From contig NZ_RBKX01000001.1 of NCBI RefSeq assembly GCF_003634615.1, positions 3,720,001 to 3,784,000 on the forward strand: a stretch of DNA of 64,000 bases. The letters run 5' to 3'. This document shows positions 61,779 to 64,000 of the stretch, piece after piece; within the stretch, counting starts at the first letter, position 1, and each line of letters opens with the position of its first letter. The position numbers were made by a program, and so were the translations under genes. The DNA comes from Flavobacterium sp. 102. GTDB lineage: Bacteria; Bacteroidota; Bacteroidia; Flavobacteriales; Flavobacteriaceae. Below the pieces are notes generated by a model. The model saw nothing but the letters and a program-made list of their open reading frames with translations. It had not been told where the DNA came from and made no database searches.

Positions 61779-63476
61779 TTAAGGTTTTTGACTTCTAAAA
61801 AAATGTGTTTCAAAGATAGTAGAATTTCCAACATTATCCTTAACGACGACTTTTAAATCGTTTTTCCCTTCGGCTACTATACCATCTGAAAAGCGATGAA
61901 TCAGTTTTTTAGTTTTGGGTTCATATTCCAATAAAATCCATTTGTCGTTGAGCGTGCCTTCGTAGCTTTTGATGCCTGACAAATCATCGGAAATCGTGAA
62001 TATCAATTCGTTTTGTTGGCTAATCCATTTACCACCGATTTTCTTATCAATTTTGATTTTTGGCGGCATACTGTCTTTGAATAATTTGTAATCTCCCAAA
62101 TATTTGGAATAAACAGTAAACGAATTTTTGTAGCGTTTAGTATGGTAATAGTAGATTTTTTTACCATCAATGGAACCGATAAACATTTTTTGTCTTTCTT
62201 TTTCGGCAGTAATACTGTCTTCAAAAGTTATCGTCATATTGGCAAAAGCCGGTTCCAAATCATCATGCAAATGCAACAATCCGTTTTTGACTTCAAAATC
62301 CATGTAGAAATCTTTTAGAAAAGCATTCGCCGGAATAGAAACAGTGACATTTTCTAATGAAAAAACATTTTCTTTATTGGTTTTGACTAAATATTTGGAT
62401 GTAATTGGCTCTTCGTATACTTTAGAAGGTAATGGTGAATAGTCAATCGGGATAAAAACTCTAGTCACATTTTCGCTAAAATCGGCTATTTCAATTTTAT
62501 AGTTTTGAGTTACATTGGAAGTAACTGAAATGATTCCTCCATTGGTTCCGGATTGGATTATACTCAGTGGATATGCATTTTCAGCAAACAGTTTCTGAAC
62601 GCGTTGTCCTAACTTTTTATAGCGACTGTAATCAATTAGCGCATTGACATAACGCGTTTCATCGAAAGCAAAAGTGTCAAACTTGTAACTAAAATTGGTT
62701 TTGCCGTTCAGAAAAGTTTGCACTCTAAAAATTCCATTTGCATTCCAGGAAACATCATCATAGTCAAAAGTGGTAATTCCGAAACCGATTTTCCCTGTCG
62801 CCAACACTTTTTCGGCGATATAACTTCCGTCTGCTTGTTGTGAAATACTGACCGCAATTGGTCTTTTTGATTGATTGACTATCGAATTATTGTCTAAAGG
62901 ATAAACAAACAAGCTGTTAAGAATTGGTCTTTTCGAATCGGTTATTGCCGAATCGAAGCCGAAATACATCGGATTGATAATTTTCTCGGATTGGGTGTCG
63001 CGAATTTCAAAATGCAAATGCGGACCATCAGAACCGCCTGTATTTCCGGAAATTGCGATAACATCATCTTTTTTGACTAATAAATCCGTGGAAGAAAATG
63101 TTAAATCAATTTCATACGATTTCGCTTTATACTGTTCGCTTTTAATTAACTTTTCAACTTCACCGTATCCCGATTGTAAATGTCCATAAACAGAGGTATA
63201 ACCATTAGAATGGGTAATGTAAATGGCTTTCCCATAACCATTTTCGGCTATTTTAATTCGGGAAATATAACCATCAGCTACGGCATAAACATTGAATCCT
63301 TCTTTTTTTTGGGTTTTAAAATCGAAACCTGAGTGAAAATGATTGGGTCTTAATTCGCCAAAGTTGCCCGAAAGCTGCAAAGGAATATCCAAAGGAGAAC
63401 GAAAATAGTCCTTTGGATACTGATTTTGGCTTAAAACCAAAGTTGAATAACAACACAAAAACAAGATATATTTCAT
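61779..63476 (-). CDS. M23-family metallopeptidase
   Basis: 565 residues. Signal peptide to about residue 16 (YSTLVLSQ). LytM-type zinc peptidase domain about 30-175: RPNHFHSGFDFKTQ (H-x-x-x-D-type metal ligands, ~residue 46), YGHLQSGYGEVEKL and the closing GPHLHFEIRDT (~152). The remaining 390 residues are beta-rich (TVSIPANAFLKDFYMDFEV, ITFEDSITAEKERQ) with YEGTLNDKWILLEYEPKT, similar to flavobacterial M23 proteins of this length. It probably cleaves peptidoglycan peptides. First gene of an operon with a TonB receptor and a lipoprotein. Confidence 0.9.
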   Translation of the reverse strand: MKYILFLCCYSTLVLSQNQYPKDYFRSPLDIPLQLSGNFGELRPNHFHSGFDFKTQKKEGFNVYAVADGYISRIKIAENGYGKAIYITHSNGYTSVYGHLQSGYGEVEKLIKSEQYKAKSYEIDLTFSSTDLLVKKDDVIAISGNTGGSDGPHLHFEIRDTQSEKIINPMYFGFDSAITDSKRPILNSLFVYPLDNNSIVNQSKRPIAVSISQQADGSYIAEKVLATGKIGFGITTFDYDDVSWNANGIFRVQTFLNGKTNFSYKFDTFAFDETRYVNALIDYSRYKKLGQRVQKLFAENAYPLSIIQSGTNGGIISVTSNVTQNYKIEIADFSENVTRVFIPIDYSPLPSKVYEEPITSKYLVKTNKENVFSLENVTVSIPANAFLKDFYMDFEVKNGLLHLHDDLEPAFANMTITFEDSITAEKERQKMFIGSIDGKKIYYYHTKRYKNSFTVYSKYLGDYKLFKDSMPPKIKIDKKIGGKWISQQNELIFTISDDLSGIKSYEGTLNDKWILLEYEPKTKKLIHRFSDGIVAEGKNDLKVVVKDNVGNSTIFETHFFRSQKP

Positions 63477-63609
63477 CCAAAAGTTGTTTTAGCTAAGATA
63501 CAAAAAAGTGAGTTAAAATTTACAATCGTGATTTTTAATTTATAACTCGTTAAAAAACAAAATATTATAATTTCATTTAAAAACAAGGAATAAATAATTG
63601 TCAAAAATA

Positions 63610-63639
63610 TTGTGCAAACAAAATAGAATCCTAACTTTG
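63610..63639 (+). promoter_or_regulatory. Promoter of the zapB-like/zapA operon
   Basis: TTG (63610-63612), exactly 19 bases, TAACTTTG (63632-63639): full match to the Bacteroidota consensus, 27 bases before the ATG at 63667. Confidence 0.82.
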
Positions 63640-63666
63640 TAAAGTAAGTAATGAATAAAGTAATTT

Positions 63667-63957
63667 ATGAGTGAAATTGCAGAAATAATTGATTCTGTTG
63701 AAAATAGGATTGAAAAACTTTTTATGAAAATAGACAGTTTGGAGAAAAATTCTATGGCATTAAGAACAGAATTGCAAGAAGCTTCAAAATTGATTCAAAA
63801 GAAAACTGACGAAATCACAGCATTGAAATCAGAATGTGAATCCCTCAAAATGGCCAATTCATTATTAGGCGGTGAAGAAAATAAAAGAGATACAAAGCTT
63901 AAAATAAATTCATTAATCAGAGAGATCGATTACTGTATAGCGCAGTTATCAGACTAA
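63667..63957 (+). CDS. ZapB-like coiled-coil protein
   Basis: 96 residues, helical coiled coil: VENRIEKLFMKIDSLEKNSM, LRTELQEASKLIQKKTDEI, TALKSECESLKMANSLL with heptad spacing of Leu/Ile. No signal or membrane segment. It lies 3 bases before the zapA start, and a short coiled coil ahead of zapA is common in flavobacteria. By analogy with the E. coli ZapA-ZapB pair it may help organise the FtsZ ring, but I do not claim homology to ZapB. The promoter upstream is a full consensus match. Confidence 0.78.
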   Translation: MSEIAEIIDSVENRIEKLFMKIDSLEKNSMALRTELQEASKLIQKKTDEITALKSECESLKMANSLLGGEENKRDTKLKINSLIREIDYCIAQLSD

Positions 63958-63960
63958 AAT

Positions 63961-64000
63961 ATGGAGGATAAGCTTAAAATAAAGTTATCAATAGCCGACA
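63961..64000 (+). CDS. zapA: Cell division protein ZapA, N-terminal fragment (3' end outside window)
   Basis: Only the first 13 codons are present: MEDKLKIKLSIAD. This opening fits flavobacterial ZapA, a short FtsZ-ring stabiliser, and the position right after the coiled-coil gene supports it. With so few residues the call rests on position and on recall of the family start. The window ends here. Confidence 0.6.
   Translation, partial: MEDKLKIKLSIAD

Noticed and set aside
63895..63983. Direct repeat AAGCTTAAAATAAA at 63895-63908 and 63970-63983
   Set aside because: Both copies fall in coding sequence (KLKI codons); chance or codon bias is sufficient.

Overview
The window looks like chromosome from a Flavobacterium-like member of the Bacteroidota (family Flavobacteriaceae). 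Evidence: low G+C; promoters of the Bacteroidota type (TTG, about 19 bases, TAnnTTTG) instead of E. coli -35/-10 boxes; few Shine-Dalgarno sites; type IX secretion sorting domains; SusC/FecA-like TonB-dependent receptors with carboxypeptidase-regulatory N-terminal domains; lipoproteins with acidic residues after the lipidated Cys; and family combinations common in flavobacteria (DUF3788, DUF4199, DUF6607, alternative GlmU, type B L31). I saw no rRNA, tRNA, CRISPR array, insertion sequence or phage gene. No gene-free stretch exceeds 300 bases; the longest, 43995-44279, is filled with intergenic repeats and the rpmH terminator.

Layout. 1-7000: end of uvrB, DUF3788, small heat-shock protein, TerB-like protein, a secreted protein plus esterase pair, DUF1456, folD and ffh. 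7100-12934: an operon of two related lipoproteins with an unlisted 57-residue membrane protein between them, divergent from an ECF sigma factor / FecR anti-sigma / FecA-like receptor operon (cell-surface signalling). 12990-16712: a heme-uptake locus (HmuY-like lipoprotein, HmuR-like receptor) divergent from a DUF6607 gene. 16772-27100: argS, a 1536-residue type IX-secreted adhesin with nine repeats of about 72 residues, an outer-membrane beta-barrel protein and fabH. 27300-41107: an S9 peptidase like plant chloroplast glutamyl endopeptidase, an orphan ABC ATPase, a YadA-head-like secreted protein, a TetR/ABC1-kinase pair, a lipocalin/OmpA pair, htpG, a divergent S26 peptidase with DUF2721, and a T9SS type A cargo protein.

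41142-52527: carB without the allosteric domain, rpmH, a TPR membrane protein, lytic transglycosylase, hydrolase, small acetyltransferase, VWA lipoprotein, mtaB, alternative glmU and rpmE. 52752-58533: a tight co-directional set (DUF4199, glycosyltransferase, phospho-sugar mutase, MsbA-like ABC exporter, DUF2971) suggesting envelope glycan or lipid work. 58538-63476: an M23 peptidase / TonB-dependent receptor / lipoprotein operon on the minus strand. 63667-64000: a ZapB-like coiled coil and the start of zapA.

Most of the window is ordinary housekeeping and envelope biology. The parts most worth a second look are the lipoprotein - 57-residue membrane protein - lipoprotein operon facing the FecI/FecR/FecA-like genes, the S26 peptidase with His where bacterial enzymes have the catalytic Lys, the divergent heme locus with an AT palindrome between two promoters, and the composite intergenic repeat upstream of carB.
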